A stretch of 64,000 nt of DNA from VXNE01 sp963665455 (GCA_963665455.1 OY762279.1:4526001-4590000); one strand, 5' to 3'. Positions 35,131 to 44,788 are shown, numbered from the stretch's first letter. The notes: generated by a model not told the origin, from the letters alone. A program made the numbers and translations.

Positions 35131-35739
35131 GTGACTAGCTCGCCGGTACCCTTGCTCCGGGCATTGCATGCGCCGGCCGATGCCTTCCGCCGGCTGGCGG
35201 AAGCAAAGCTCGACGCCGTGGCCGTATTCCTGCGTTACATCCTCTGGATGGCCCTCGTCCCGCCCCTCTTCGCCGCCATCGGGACGGCGAACTTCGGTTG
35301 GCGGCTCGGGGCGCGGGAGCCCCTCTTCGTCGCCCCGGACGAACTGGCGTTGGTCGTCATTGGGTACTTCTTCGTGCTGCTGGCCGGCTTCGTGGGGACG
35401 GCGGGCGCGGCGCGCTGGATGGCCGCGACGTACGGCGCCCGGGATAACTTCGGCCACGGTCTCGCGCTGATCGGCATCGTCGCCATGCCCCTGGTCGTCG
35501 GCAGCGCGGCGCATCTCTTTCCCCACGTGTTCCTGAACGTGCTCGTGCTCATTCCGGCCCTGATCTGGAGCATGTACTTGCTCTATACGGGGCTCCCGGT
35601 CGTCCTGGCGACGACGCCGGAACGGGGCATGCTGATGGCCTCGTCGCTGATCGGGCTGCTGCTGGTCGGCGCGGTCTCCACGTTGGGGCTCACCGTCGCC
35701 CTCTGGACGATGAGCATCGGGCCCGCGATCGCGGTATGA
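35131..35739 (+). CDS. Yip1-domain membrane protein
   Basis: A 202-residue membrane protein starting at GTG 35131. About five TM helices lie between residues 30 and 195, with an amphipathic N-terminus (LRALHAPADAFRRLAEAK) typical of bacterial Yip1 (PF04893) proteins. Their role is poorly known. It lies 27 bases after the lipoproteins and 43 bases before ccoN, so it could belong to either unit. Confidence 0.75.
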   Translation: MTSSPVPLLRALHAPADAFRRLAEAKLDAVAVFLRYILWMALVPPLFAAIGTANFGWRLGAREPLFVAPDELALVVIGYFFVLLAGFVGTAGAARWMAATYGARDNFGHGLALIGIVAMPLVVGSAAHLFPHVFLNVLVLIPALIWSMYLLYTGLPVVLATTPERGMLMASSLIGLLLVGAVSTLGLTVALWTMSIGPAIAV

Positions 35740-35782
35740 GCGCGACCCAGGTAGTCCACCAAGCCATGACGGGCGCGCGGCG

Positions 35783-37255
35783 ATGACCGCCGCAACCGCC
35801 ACGGCCTCAACAACCGGGGGCACGACCCCGGTGGGCGCAGCCACGGACCGCCCCTACGAGGACCGCGTGGTCGGCGTCCTGGTGGCCTGCTCCATGGTGT
35901 GGGCCATCCTCGGCATGGCCGCCGGCGTCCACATCGCCGCGGAGTTGGTCTGGCCGGAACTCGACTTCGGCCAACCATGGCTCTCGTTCGGCCGCCTGCG
36001 CTCCCTGCACACGAACGCCGTGATCTTCGGCTTCGGCGTCTCCGCGCTCATGGGCACCGCCTTCTACAGCGTCCAGCGCACGTGCCACGTGCCCCTATTC
36101 GCCCCCGGGCTCGCCTGGTTCTGCTGCGCGGCGTGGCAGGTCGGCGTCCTCGCCGGCGGCGTCTCGCTGCTGGCGGGGTGGAACGGGGGCAAGGAATACG
36201 CGGAACTGGAGTGGCCCTTCGACATCGCCATCGCCGTCGTCTGGATCGCCTTCGCCGTGGTCTTCTTCGGCACGATCGCCCGCCGCCGCATCCGGCCCAT
36301 CTACGTGTCGAACTGGTTCTACGGCGCGCTCATCATCGTGATCGCCATGCTGCACGTCGTGAACAGCCTGGCGTTGCCGGTGTCGCTGTCGAAGTCCTAC
36401 TCGCTCTTCGCCGGGGCCCAGGACGCCATCGTGCAGTGGTGGTACGGCCACAACGCCGTCGGCTTCCTGCTAACCGGCGGGTTTCTCGGCATGCTGTACT
36501 ACTTCCTGCCGAAGCACGCCGGCCGGCCCATCTGGAGCTACCGGCTCTCCATCGTCGCCTTCTGGGCGTTCACCTACAGCTACATCTGGGCCGGCCCGCA
36601 CCACCTGCACTACAGCGCCATTCCGGAGTGGGTGCAATCCCTCGGGATGGTGATGAGCCTGATCCTGCTCGCGCCCTCCTGGGCGACGATGATCAACGGC
36701 ATCATGACCGTGTCCGGCGCCTGGCGCACGCTGCGCACGGACCCGGCGCTCAAGTTCATCGTCCTATCGTTGGCGTTCTACGGCCTCGCCACCTTCGAGG
36801 GCCCGATGATGTCCATCAAGAGCGTGAACGTGGTCAGCCACTTCACGGATTGGACCGTCGGGCACGTGCATTCCGGCGCGCTCGGCTGGAACGCGATGAT
36901 CACCTTCGGCACGTTCTACTTCCTCGTGCCGCGGCTGATGGGCACCACCCTCCATAGCACCCGGCTAGCCAACATCCACTTCTGGCTCGCCCTCGCCGGC
37001 ACCATGCTCTACATCCTCGCGATGTGGGGCGCGGGCGTCTCCCAGGGGCTGCTGTGGCTCAGCCTGGACGAGTTCGGCGAACCCGCGTTCTCCTTCACGG
37101 ACATCATGGCGAGCATGGGGCCCTACAACGCCCTGCGGCTGCTCGCGGGCGCGGTGTTCCTCGCCGGAGCCGTGTTGATGGCCGTCAACCTCTATCTGAC
37201 CGTTCGGCACCGCCGGACCGCCGTGGTCCTACCGCCGATCCCACGGGAGGCGTGA
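35783..37255 (+). CDS. ccoN: cbb3-type cytochrome c oxidase subunit I
   Basis: Catalytic subunit of the high-affinity terminal oxidase that reduces O2 to water and pumps protons. 490 residues with twelve TM helices. Haem-ligand histidines lie in LRSLHTNAVIFGF, WWYGHNAVGFLLT (Cu-B region), AGPHHLHYS and DWTVGHVHSGALGWN, the usual CcoN places. The stop overlaps the ccoO start (GTGA). It heads ccoNOQP. Accessory genes ccoG, ccoH, ccoI and ccoS are not found in this window, so they must lie elsewhere. Confidence 0.95.
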   Translation: MTAATATASTTGGTTPVGAATDRPYEDRVVGVLVACSMVWAILGMAAGVHIAAELVWPELDFGQPWLSFGRLRSLHTNAVIFGFGVSALMGTAFYSVQRTCHVPLFAPGLAWFCCAAWQVGVLAGGVSLLAGWNGGKEYAELEWPFDIAIAVVWIAFAVVFFGTIARRRIRPIYVSNWFYGALIIVIAMLHVVNSLALPVSLSKSYSLFAGAQDAIVQWWYGHNAVGFLLTGGFLGMLYYFLPKHAGRPIWSYRLSIVAFWAFTYSYIWAGPHHLHYSAIPEWVQSLGMVMSLILLAPSWATMINGIMTVSGAWRTLRTDPALKFIVLSLAFYGLATFEGPMMSIKSVNVVSHFTDWTVGHVHSGALGWNAMITFGTFYFLVPRLMGTTLHSTRLANIHFWLALAGTMLYILAMWGAGVSQGLLWLSLDEFGEPAFSFTDIMASMGPYNALRLLAGAVFLAGAVLMAVNLYLTVRHRRTAVVLPPIPREA

Positions 37256-37881
37256 TCGTGGACGGCGTTGGACTGCACAAGCGGCTCGAGGCGAACGCGG
37301 GCTGGCTGATCTTCGGCATCCTGGTCGTGTCCGCCATCGGGGGGCTGGTGCAGGTGCTTCCGGCCGTCCTCGACGACGCGGTGCTGGCCGCAGACGAGGC
37401 GACCCAGCCGTACGATCCCGTCGCGCTGACCGGGCGCGACATCTACATCCGGGAGGGATGCGCCACCTGCCACTCCCAGCAGGTGCGCCCGCTGCTCGCC
37501 GAGGTGAAGCGCTACGGGCCGTTCTCCCGGGCCGGGGAGTCCGCCTATGACCGTCCGTTCCTGTGGGGGTCCAAGCGCACCGGGCCAGACCTGCATCGGG
37601 TCGGAGGCCGCTACACGGACCTCTGGCACCGGCTGCACCTGATCGATCCCCGCAGCTTCGTGCCCGAATCCATCATGCCCGCGTATCCGTGGCTCGCCGA
37701 GCGGCCGGCCACCGCCGCCGGCGACGTTCAACGCAAGATGCGGGTGCTGCGGATGCTGGGACATCCCTACGACGATGCCGAGATCGCCGCGGCGCCCGCG
37801 TCCCTCGAGGGCCTCACGGAGCTCGACGCCCTCGTCGCCTATCTACAGGGACTACGGGCACCCACGGAGGAAGCCCCATGA
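37252..37881 (+). CDS. ccoO: cbb3-type cytochrome c oxidase subunit II (mono-haem)
   Basis: A 209-residue membrane-anchored c-type cytochrome. TM helix at about 18-38, then the haem site EGCATCHSQQVRPL, WGSKRTGPDLHRVGGRYTDLWH and the Met ligand region VPESIMPAYPWL, all canonical for CcoO. GTG 37252 overlaps the ccoN stop; GTG 37258 is also possible. It passes electrons from CcoP to the haem b of CcoN. Confidence 0.94.
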   Translation: MIVDGVGLHKRLEANAGWLIFGILVVSAIGGLVQVLPAVLDDAVLAADEATQPYDPVALTGRDIYIREGCATCHSQQVRPLLAEVKRYGPFSRAGESAYDRPFLWGSKRTGPDLHRVGGRYTDLWHRLHLIDPRSFVPESIMPAYPWLAERPATAAGDVQRKMRVLRMLGHPYDDAEIAAAPASLEGLTELDALVAYLQGLRAPTEEAP

Positions 37882-38036
37882 CGTGGTTCCTCTTCCTGGG
37901 CGACATGCTGGTCATGGCCTTCATGGCCGGGCTTGCGGTGTGGGCGCTGTGGGGGTCCTCGGATCGGGTCATCGAGGATACGGCGGGCATCCCCCTCGAC
38001 GACGAGCGCGAAACACTGGACGAGGAGTCCTCCTAA
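37878..38036 (+). CDS. ccoQ: cbb3-type oxidase small subunit CcoQ
   Basis: A 52-residue single-TM protein (helix at about 5-26) with an acidic C-terminal tail. Size, topology and its place between ccoO and ccoP identify it as CcoQ/FixQ, which stabilises the complex. ATG overlaps the ccoO stop, and its own stop shares one base with the ccoP start. Confidence 0.85.
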   Translation: MTWFLFLGDMLVMAFMAGLAVWALWGSSDRVIEDTAGIPLDDERETLDEESS

Positions 38037-38911
38037 TGCCGGGGGACTTCTGGGCCGGCTGGGTCGCGGTGCTCACCATCGTCAGCGTCGCCGGGCTCGG
38101 CTGGCTCGTCTACAGCGTCTACTTCGGCCCGCAAACGCCGGAGGAAGCCGGCGGCGGGCCCTGCTGGGACGAGGACCTGCGCGAAGGAGACCAGCCGGCG
38201 CCGATGTGGTGGTTCTGGCTGATCTTCGTCTCGTTGGTCTTCTCAGTGATCTACCTGGTGCTCTATCCGGGGCTCGGCAGCTTCGCCGGCGCGTTGCGCT
38301 GGACCCAGGACGGCGAACTTGCCGCCAGCGAACGTGCATTCGAGGCGCGCTTCGGCACCGTGCGCGACGGCATCGCGGAGGCCGACTTGGCGACGCTCCA
38401 GGACGACGCGGGCCTGATGCGCTCCGCCGCGGGTATCTACGGCCGGCACTGTGCCGCCTGCCACGGCGCGGAAGCCACCGGCGTCCCCGGACACTTCCCG
38501 AACCTCGCGGACGCGGACTGGCAATGGGGCGGCACGCCCGGCGACATCGAACGGGGCATTCGCGACGGACGGACGGCGGTCATGGTGGGTTGGCTTCAGG
38601 TGCTCGGCGAATCGGGCGTGGACGAACTCACCGACTTCACCCTGGCCCTGCAACGCGGCGACGCCGACGGCCACCCGGGCACGGTCGCATACGGGCAGTT
38701 CTGTGCCGCCTGCCACGGCGTGGACGGCACCGGCAACGCGCTGCTCGGTGCGCCGGACCTGACGGACGACGCGGCGCTCTACGGCACGCACCGGGAGGCC
38801 ATCCGCGTTTCCATCGCGGCCGGGCGCAGTGGCGAGATGCCGGCGTTCGGCGGACGGCTGGACGATGCGCAAATTCGGCTACTGGTTGCCTGGCTGACGG
38901 CGGGGCGTTGA
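38036..38911 (+). CDS. ccoP: cbb3-type cytochrome c oxidase subunit III (di-haem)
   Basis: A 291-residue protein with two N-terminal hydrophobic helices (about 6-27 and 60-82) and two cytochrome c domains. Haem sites are CAACHGAEATG (near 140) and CAACHGVDGTG (near 223); axial Met residues follow in VMVGW and GEMPAFGG. MWWFWLIFVSLVFSVIYLVLYPGLG is the N-terminal FixP signature. It takes electrons from soluble cytochrome c. Last gene of the operon. Confidence 0.94.
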   Translation: MPGDFWAGWVAVLTIVSVAGLGWLVYSVYFGPQTPEEAGGGPCWDEDLREGDQPAPMWWFWLIFVSLVFSVIYLVLYPGLGSFAGALRWTQDGELAASERAFEARFGTVRDGIAEADLATLQDDAGLMRSAAGIYGRHCAACHGAEATGVPGHFPNLADADWQWGGTPGDIERGIRDGRTAVMVGWLQVLGESGVDELTDFTLALQRGDADGHPGTVAYGQFCAACHGVDGTGNALLGAPDLTDDAALYGTHREAIRVSIAAGRSGEMPAFGGRLDDAQIRLLVAWLTAGR

Positions 38912-38930
38912 GGAGGTGGGCCGAGCGCCG

Positions 38931-39566
38931 TCACGCCGGCGCGTTGCGCACCTCCAGGATCTCGCCGCAAACGCGCCGCGGGTCCGACGCGTACCACTCG
39001 GTGAGCTCGACCTGCCACCGTCGCGAGCAGCGCTCCGCGAATTCGTAGAACGTCGTCCGGCCCGGATCCGCGATCACGACGCGGGAGACGCCGCCCCGCA
39101 TCGCCCGCGCCACCAGATTGGTCATCGGCTTGACCATTCGGTCCCAGAAACAGACATCCGAACCGATGAGCAGGTCTTCCTCCCCGAGACGCCGGGTGGT
39201 CAGCCGCTCGATCCTCGTGTGGAGCGTGCTTACCTTGACGGCATTGAGCTCGGCGAGCAACTCCAGAAACGGAAACACGTCGCCGTCGAAGTCGACGCCC
39301 GTGACCCGCGCACGGAACCTCTTGGCGCAATACACTGCGGCGCTGCCCCAGCCACAGCCGATCTCCATGATCCGCGAGCGCTCGCGCGGCGGCCGGTGCT
39401 GCAGGTAGTCCATGAGCACGAAGCTCGACTGCCACGTCCGGTCCCCGTGGGACGAGGGCTCGTAGTGTTCCTTCAGCCGCTGGATCAGCCGATGCCGCCG
39501 CCCGAGCAAATAGATGCCGTACGCTTGGTAGACATGCTCCTCGGGCATCTGTTCGAGCTTGGGCAT
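38931..39566 (-). CDS. SAM-dependent methyltransferase
   Basis: A 211-residue class I methyltransferase. Motif I is IMEIGCGWGSAAVYCAK, the acidic post-I strand is VTGVDFDGDVFPFLEL, and DLLIGSDVCFWDRMVKP fits the METTL-type/lysine methyltransferase group. That suggests a protein rather than small-molecule target, though the substrate is unknown. Convergent with ccoP, 19 bases apart. Confidence 0.8.
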   Translation of the reverse strand: MPKLEQMPEEHVYQAYGIYLLGRRHRLIQRLKEHYEPSSHGDRTWQSSFVLMDYLQHRPPRERSRIMEIGCGWGSAAVYCAKRFRARVTGVDFDGDVFPFLELLAELNAVKVSTLHTRIERLTTRRLGEEDLLIGSDVCFWDRMVKPMTNLVARAMRGGVSRVVIADPGRTTFYEFAERCSRRWQVELTEWYASDPRRVCGEILEVRNAPA

Positions 39567-39962
39567 GGCGGTGTTCGGGCGGCGGGCGAGGCGTCGCGGT
39601 AGTGTGCCGGGGGCGGATCGAAGGCGTCAACGCTGGTCAAGGGCCCTGGGCCTCCCGCAACGGCGCGCATGCGTTGAAGTACTTAAATGGTGGTGCACAC
39701 CTTATGAGGGACCCGGATCTTCCGATCCGCCTGCTCAAGGCGATGGAGGCCCATCCCATTGGGAGGGTGTCGTTTCAAGGGGAACTCGGCCCGCACCCAT
39801 CGCGAGAGTCGGCAGTTTCACAATGGGACTTCCGCATGTCGACCCGCTCTCGGGGCGCACCGCGCAGTGTGCCGCAACGCCTAGTCGGCGGCCAGCGTTC
39901 GTTACCGCTCGTTGCCGCTCGTTGCCGGAAGACGCGGGCACGACCGGGCCACGCATGACAGC
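39567..39962. other. Intergenic stretch beside an orphan antitoxin
   Basis: About 395 bases less GC-rich than the neighbourhood. It holds no supported gene on either strand. In particular no toxin frame follows the antitoxin on the minus strand, where one would be expected. A short tandem repeat lies at 39899-39928. Confidence 0.4.
39899..39928 (+). repeat. Three copies of a 10-base tandem repeat
   Basis: TCGTTACCGC, TCGTTGCCGC and TCGTTGCCGG follow one another without gaps. It lies in non-coding sequence next to the antitoxin gene and may mark where flanking DNA was lost. Confidence 0.6.
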
Positions 39963-40184
39963 CTAGATCACGAATGCGATGGCCTCCGGTGGAGGATCGG
40001 GGGGTTCGACGATGTCGCCATGGCCGTGGTTCAGCAGGTCCACCAGACTGCCGGGCCAGTCCGTTGCCGTCGCATCACGGATGAGCCCGCCGACCCAGGC
40101 CGAGAGGCTGGTATTTGCCGTGCCGGCACACTTGCGCGCGGCATCGAGGACATCTGCGGGGAGATAAACGGTGACTTGACCCAT
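39963..40184 (-). CDS. Ribbon-helix-helix antitoxin-like protein, no partner
   Basis: A 73-residue protein. The N-terminal strand VTVYLPADVLDAARKCAGTANTSLSAWVGGLIRDA matches the RHH/CopG-type DNA-binding fold seen in VapB-like antitoxins. A C-terminal half that would neutralise a toxin follows. No toxin gene is adjacent on either side, so it is a solitary antitoxin or a remnant of a toxin-antitoxin pair. Confidence 0.65.
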   Translation of the reverse strand: MGQVTVYLPADVLDAARKCAGTANTSLSAWVGGLIRDATATDWPGSLVDLLNHGHGDIVEPPDPPPEAIAFVI

Positions 40185-40437
40185 TCTTCAAGTGTACTGG
40201 GGCAATTATGTTCTTCACACTGCCCAAGCCCAGCCCCGCACCGATACCGTGCCGGGGGAGGAATCGAACGAGTCAGCGCGCTCGGGAGACCTCCGCCGCT
40301 CGCGTCCGGCAGGCCCCTTCTGGAACACTACGCGCTGCCGAGCGAACCCGCTCGCGCCGGGACCGGAGACAACGAGTTGACAGCGACGATTGAAGGTACG
40401 GGGCCGCGTTGGCCGATACGCGGACGGCCGCGCCACC

Positions 40438-41622
40438 ATGCCTGAAGCCCATACGCAGGTCGCCATCATCGGCGGCGGACCGGCGGGTCTCCTGCTCGCC
40501 CAGCGGCTGCATCTCGAGGGCATCGAGTCCATCGTCCTCGAACGCCAGTCGCGGGCCCACGTACTCGGCCGCATCCGGGCGGGCCTGCTCGAATGGGGCT
40601 CGGTGGAGGTGCTACGCGAATCCGGCGTCGGGGCGCGGATGGACCGCGAAGGCCACGTCCACGACGGCACCGACATCGTCTGGGGCGGGGCGCACCGCCT
40701 GACCATGAACACGCGCAAGTTCGCCGGCCGGCCGATGATGGCCTATGGCCAGACGCGGATCACCGAAGACCTATACGAAGCCCGCGACGCGGCCGGCGGG
40801 GCCGTTCTTGATCGGGCGGAGGAGGTCGCCGTGCACGATGTCGCCGGCAGCGCTCCGTCGGTGACGTTGCTGCGCGACGGGGCGTCCCACCGCATCGCCT
40901 GCGACTTCGTGGCCGGTTGCGACGGCTTTCACGGCGCCTCCCGGCACGCCATCCCGGCCTCCACGCGCCGCGAGTTCGAAAAGACCTACCCCTTCGGCTG
41001 GCTCGGCATCCTGTCCGAAACGCCGCCGCTCCCCGAACTCATCTATGCCAACAGCGCGCGCGGCTTCGCCCTGAGTTCCCAGCGCGGACCGGCCATGGCG
41101 CGCTACTACGTGCAGTGCCCCCTCGATACGGACCTCGACGCGTGGCCCGACGAGCGCTTCTGGGCCGAGCTCAAGGCCCGTTACCCCGCCGCGCTGGCGG
41201 ATGCCATCGTCACCGGCCCGTCCATCGAGAAATCCATCGCGCCCCTGCGGAGTTTCGTCTCGGAGCCGATGTCCTGGGGGCGGCTGTTCCTCGCGGGAGA
41301 CGCCGCCCACATCGTGCCCCCCACCGGGGCGAAGGGGCTGAACCTCGCCATCTCCGACGTGTTCTACCTGTCGCGCGCCCTTTCCGCGCACTACCACGAA
41401 GGCGACGATGGCTACCTCAAGTGCTACTCGGAGATGTCGCTGCGCCGCGTATGGGGCGCCGCCCGGTTCTCCTAGTGGCTGACGGGACTCTTGCACCGGT
41501 TCCCGGACCAAGGCGCCTTCGACCTGCGCGCCCAGGAGCAGGAACTCCAGCACATGGCCACTTCCGAGGCCTACATGACGGCGGTCTGCGAGCAATACGC
41601 GGGCCTGCCTTTCGAAGACTGA
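40438..41622 (+). pseudogene. pobA: 4-hydroxybenzoate 3-monooxygenase interrupted by an amber codon
   Basis: FAD enzyme that hydroxylates 4-hydroxybenzoate to protocatechuate with NADPH. The frame of 394 codons has the usual PobA length. GGGPAG sits in the N-terminal Rossmann motif and the FAD-binding AGDAAHIVPPTGAKGLN near 285. Codon 346, TAG at 41473-41475, stands where homologues have Trp (RFSWWMTSLLHRF pattern), and the frame then continues cleanly with WLTGLLHRFPDQGAFDL to the normal end. A single TGG to TAG change explains it. The truncated product would lose 49 residues. Sequence error, recent mutation or readthrough are all possible. Confidence 0.88.
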
Positions 41623-41644
41623 GCGCACACGAGAGGATACATCC

Positions 41645-43072
41645 ATGTTCAAGTCACCCTTCCGCCAGGCCCGCTGGCCCGCCATCGCCACGGCAGCCTT
41701 CGCGGCCATCGGCCTGCATGGCGTCGAGGCGCCGGTCGAGACGGATGCGGAACGGCTCCTGAAGGCCCGGCAAGCCGAGTTCGAACAGGCGCTCATCGAG
41801 GTGGCCGACGGCGTCTACACCGCCGTCGGCTTCGGCGTCTCGCCGAACTCGATGATCGTCGGCGAGACCGGCATCGCGATTATCGATACCCAGATCGACG
41901 CACGGGCGGCACGGGGCGCGCTGGCGGCCTTCCGCGAGATCACCGACGCCCCGGTGGCGGCCATCGTGCTCACCCATGGGCACCGGGACCACACCGGGGG
42001 GCTGTCGGTCTTCGCGGCGGAGGCCGCCCCCGGCAACGCCGTGGAGATCTGGGCGGGCCCGGACTTCGGACACGAGCAGCGCTGGGGAACCGAAGCCGGT
42101 CTTACGGTGCAGCGCCAGCGCGGGACGCGCCAGGCCGGGTGGTTGCTGCGCCCCGAGCAACGCATCAACAACGGCGTCGCCCGGGCCTATCGGCCGGAGT
42201 TCCCCCGTTCCGGACCCGGTCCCCGCGGACCCGCGTCCGCGCCGGACGTAACGCCCACCCACTTCGTGACGGAACCGCGCCACACCATCGACGCCGCCGG
42301 CATTCGCCTGGACCTCGTGATGGCCCCGGGGGAGACCTCGGACCAGCTCTACGTCTGGTACCCGGACCGCGAAGTGCTCTTCGCCGGCGACAACTTCTAC
42401 AAGTCCTGGCCGAACCTCTACGCGATCCGCGGCACCGGCTATCGGGACGTCCGGGCGTGGGCCGCGAGCCTCGACGCCATGCTGGCGGAGGAGCCCGCCC
42501 ATCTCGTCGGCGGACACACGCGTCCCGTGCTCGGACGGGAGCGCGTACGCCAAGCCCTGACCCACTACCGCGACGGCATCCGCTCCATTTTCGACCAGAC
42601 CATCGCCGGCATGAACCGGGGCCTCACGCCGGACCAACTCGTGGAGACGGTGCGGCTGCCACCGGAACTGGCGGAACTCGACTACCTGCGCCCCTACTAC
42701 GGCAACGTCGCATGGGCCGTCCGCTCCATCTTCGACGGCTACCTCGGCTGGTTCGACGGCAACCCGACCACGCTCTTTCCCCTGTCTCCGGCAGAGGAGG
42801 CCATGCGGGTGGCGGAGCTTGCGGGCGGGGCTGAAGTCCTACGCGAACGCGCCACGGCCGCGCTCGCCGACGACCCGCAGTGGACCGCCGAACTTTGCGA
42901 CCGGCTGCTGGCCCTCGATCCGCAAGACACCCGCGCCATGGAACTCAAGGCGGACGCCCTTGAAGCCCTCGCGCGCCCGCTCCTTACCACCACGGGCAGG
43001 AACTACTACCTGACCGTGGCGATGCAGTTGCGCATGCGGGCGCAAGGGCGGTCGCCGGGGGCACCACGGTGA
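41645..43072 (+). CDS. MBL-fold alkylsulfatase-like hydrolase
   Basis: A 475-residue protein with a likely N-terminal signal (about 1-28). The metallo-beta-lactamase zinc motif is THGHRDHTGG; the alkylsulfatase dimerisation region follows with YYGNVAWAVRSIFDGYLGWF and LFPLSPAEEAMRVAELAGG. It resembles BDS1-type alkylsulfatases but lacks the C-terminal SCP2-like domain of the 650-residue enzymes. The substrate is probably a sulfate ester or a related compound. It lies 22 bases after pobA and its stop overlaps the next gene. Confidence 0.8.
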   Translation: MFKSPFRQARWPAIATAAFAAIGLHGVEAPVETDAERLLKARQAEFEQALIEVADGVYTAVGFGVSPNSMIVGETGIAIIDTQIDARAARGALAAFREITDAPVAAIVLTHGHRDHTGGLSVFAAEAAPGNAVEIWAGPDFGHEQRWGTEAGLTVQRQRGTRQAGWLLRPEQRINNGVARAYRPEFPRSGPGPRGPASAPDVTPTHFVTEPRHTIDAAGIRLDLVMAPGETSDQLYVWYPDREVLFAGDNFYKSWPNLYAIRGTGYRDVRAWAASLDAMLAEEPAHLVGGHTRPVLGRERVRQALTHYRDGIRSIFDQTIAGMNRGLTPDQLVETVRLPPELAELDYLRPYYGNVAWAVRSIFDGYLGWFDGNPTTLFPLSPAEEAMRVAELAGGAEVLRERATAALADDPQWTAELCDRLLALDPQDTRAMELKADALEALARPLLTTTGRNYYLTVAMQLRMRAQGRSPGAPR

Positions 43073-43266
43073 AGCTCCGCTGGCTCTACACGCTGGTCGC
43101 CCTCGCCCTGTTTCTGCTCCTAACGATCGGAATACCCCTCTGGCCGGAGTTCCTGGCGCTGCCGATCGCGGGTCCCGTGAACGTCGGCATGGCCGTGTAC
43201 GCCGTGCTCCTGATCGGCGCGCCCGTCCTCGCGTTCGTCTATCTGCGGCAACGGCGCGAGCGCTGA
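43069..43266 (+). CDS. Small two-TM protein next to a symporter (DUF3311-like)
   Basis: A 65-residue membrane protein with two hydrophobic helices (about 5-24 and 36-58), starting at GTG 43069, which overlaps the preceding stop. Small proteins of this size and topology (DUF3311 or DUF485 type) commonly precede solute:sodium symporter genes and are taken to be accessory subunits. The symporter gene starts one base after its stop. Confidence 0.7.
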   Translation: MKLRWLYTLVALALFLLLTIGIPLWPEFLALPIAGPVNVGMAVYAVLLIGAPVLAFVYLRQRRER

Positions 43267-43267
43267 G

Positions 43268-44785
43268 ATGACGGCGATCGTCTGCTTCCTGGCCGTGGTC
43301 CTCGTGACCCTCGGCTTCACCGCCGTCGCCGCGCGGCGCACCCGGAGCGCGGCGGAGTTCTACGTCGCCGGCGGCCGGGTCGGCGGCTTTCAGAATGGCC
43401 TCGCGATCGCCGGGGACTTCATGTCCGCCGCCACGGTGCTGGGCATGTCGGCCATCATCTTCACCGCCGGCTTCGACGTGGTCATCTATCTGGCCGCGCC
43501 GATGGTCGCCTTCCTGATCCTCATCCTGCTGGTGACGGACAAGCTGAAGGAACTCGGACGCTACACCTTCACGGACATCGTTTGCGCCCGGCTCAAGGAA
43601 CGGCCACTCCGCATTCTGGCCGCGGTCACGACGTTGGCCTTCTCCGTGATGTACCTGATGGTCCAGGTGGTGGGCGCCGGTGCGCTGATCGAGATCCTGT
43701 TCGGCATCCGCTACGCGTGGGCGGTCATCATCGTGACCACGCTGATGGTGCTCTACGTGGCCGTGGGCGGCATGCTCGCCACCGCCTGGGTACAGATCGC
43801 CAAGGCCGCGCTGCTGGTCGTGGGCATCGTGGTCCTTGCGTTGCTGGCACTGGCCCGCTTCGATTTCGACTTCGTGCGCCTGTACGCGGAGGCCGACGCC
43901 CTGCACGGGCCCGGGGGATACCTGACGCGGCCCGGCGGGCTGGAACTCTCCACGCTGTCCGCCCTGTCTCTCGGGATGACCCTGTGTTTCGGCTTGGGCG
44001 GGTCACCGCACATCCTGATGCGCTTCTTCACGGTGCCGGACGCCGCCGCCGCCCGGCTGTCCGCGGGGGTGGCCCTGGGCGCGATCGCGATCGTCAACCT
44101 CGCGATCTTCTTCGTGGTCGGTGTCGCCGCCGTCGCCCTGGTCACGGACAACCCGGCCTACCTCGACCCGTCCGGGCAGGTGATCGGCGGCACGAACATG
44201 GTCAGCGTGCATCTCGCCCAGGCGGTGGGCGGAGACATCTTCTTCGGCGTTATCGCGGCGGTCGCGTTCGCCACGATCCTGGCCGTGGTCGCGGGGCTCA
44301 CCATCGCGTCGGTCTCCGCAGTCTCCCACGACCTCTACGGCCAGGCCATCCGCCGGGGCGCGGTCACCGAGCGCGAGCAACTGCGCGTGTCCCGCATCGC
44401 GGCGGTGGGCCTCGGGATCGGCGTCGCCGTCCTCGGCATCCTGTTCGAGAAGCAGAACATCGCCTACCTCGTCTCCCTGACGTTGGCGATCGGGGCGTCG
44501 ACGAACTTCCCGCTGCTGATGCTCTCCATGTACTGGCGCGGCTTCACCACCCGGGGCGCCGTCGCCGGCGGGATCGTGGGGCTCGTCACGGCCATCGTCC
44601 TGATGGTGCTCGGGCCGGCGGTGTGGGTCGGGGTGCTCGGCAACGAGCGCGCGATCTTTCCGGAAGCCTATCCGGGTCTGTATGCGATTCTCGCAGCGTT
44701 CGCGACGATGTTCGTGGTGTCGGGCCTCGACCGGTCGGCGCAGGGTGCCATCGACCGCGAGCTGTTCGCCGTCATGGCGGCCTGA
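43268..44785 (+). CDS. Solute:sodium symporter family transporter (ActP-like)
   Basis: A 505-residue protein with about 13 TM helices. The SSS-family marks are AGDFMSAATVLGMSAIIFTAGFD, LTDIVCARL-type region after TM3, LGMTLCFGLGGSPHILMRFFTVPDAAAAR and the late ITIASVSAVSHDLYG region with Na+ ligands. It resembles acetate symporter ActP. Given its place among aromatic catabolism genes, a carboxylate or aromatic acid substrate is plausible but not shown. Confidence 0.88.
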   Translation: MTAIVCFLAVVLVTLGFTAVAARRTRSAAEFYVAGGRVGGFQNGLAIAGDFMSAATVLGMSAIIFTAGFDVVIYLAAPMVAFLILILLVTDKLKELGRYTFTDIVCARLKERPLRILAAVTTLAFSVMYLMVQVVGAGALIEILFGIRYAWAVIIVTTLMVLYVAVGGMLATAWVQIAKAALLVVGIVVLALLALARFDFDFVRLYAEADALHGPGGYLTRPGGLELSTLSALSLGMTLCFGLGGSPHILMRFFTVPDAAAARLSAGVALGAIAIVNLAIFFVVGVAAVALVTDNPAYLDPSGQVIGGTNMVSVHLAQAVGGDIFFGVIAAVAFATILAVVAGLTIASVSAVSHDLYGQAIRRGAVTEREQLRVSRIAAVGLGIGVAVLGILFEKQNIAYLVSLTLAIGASTNFPLLMLSMYWRGFTTRGAVAGGIVGLVTAIVLMVLGPAVWVGVLGNERAIFPEAYPGLYAILAAFATMFVVSGLDRSAQGAIDRELFAVMAA

Positions 44786-44788
44786 CGC

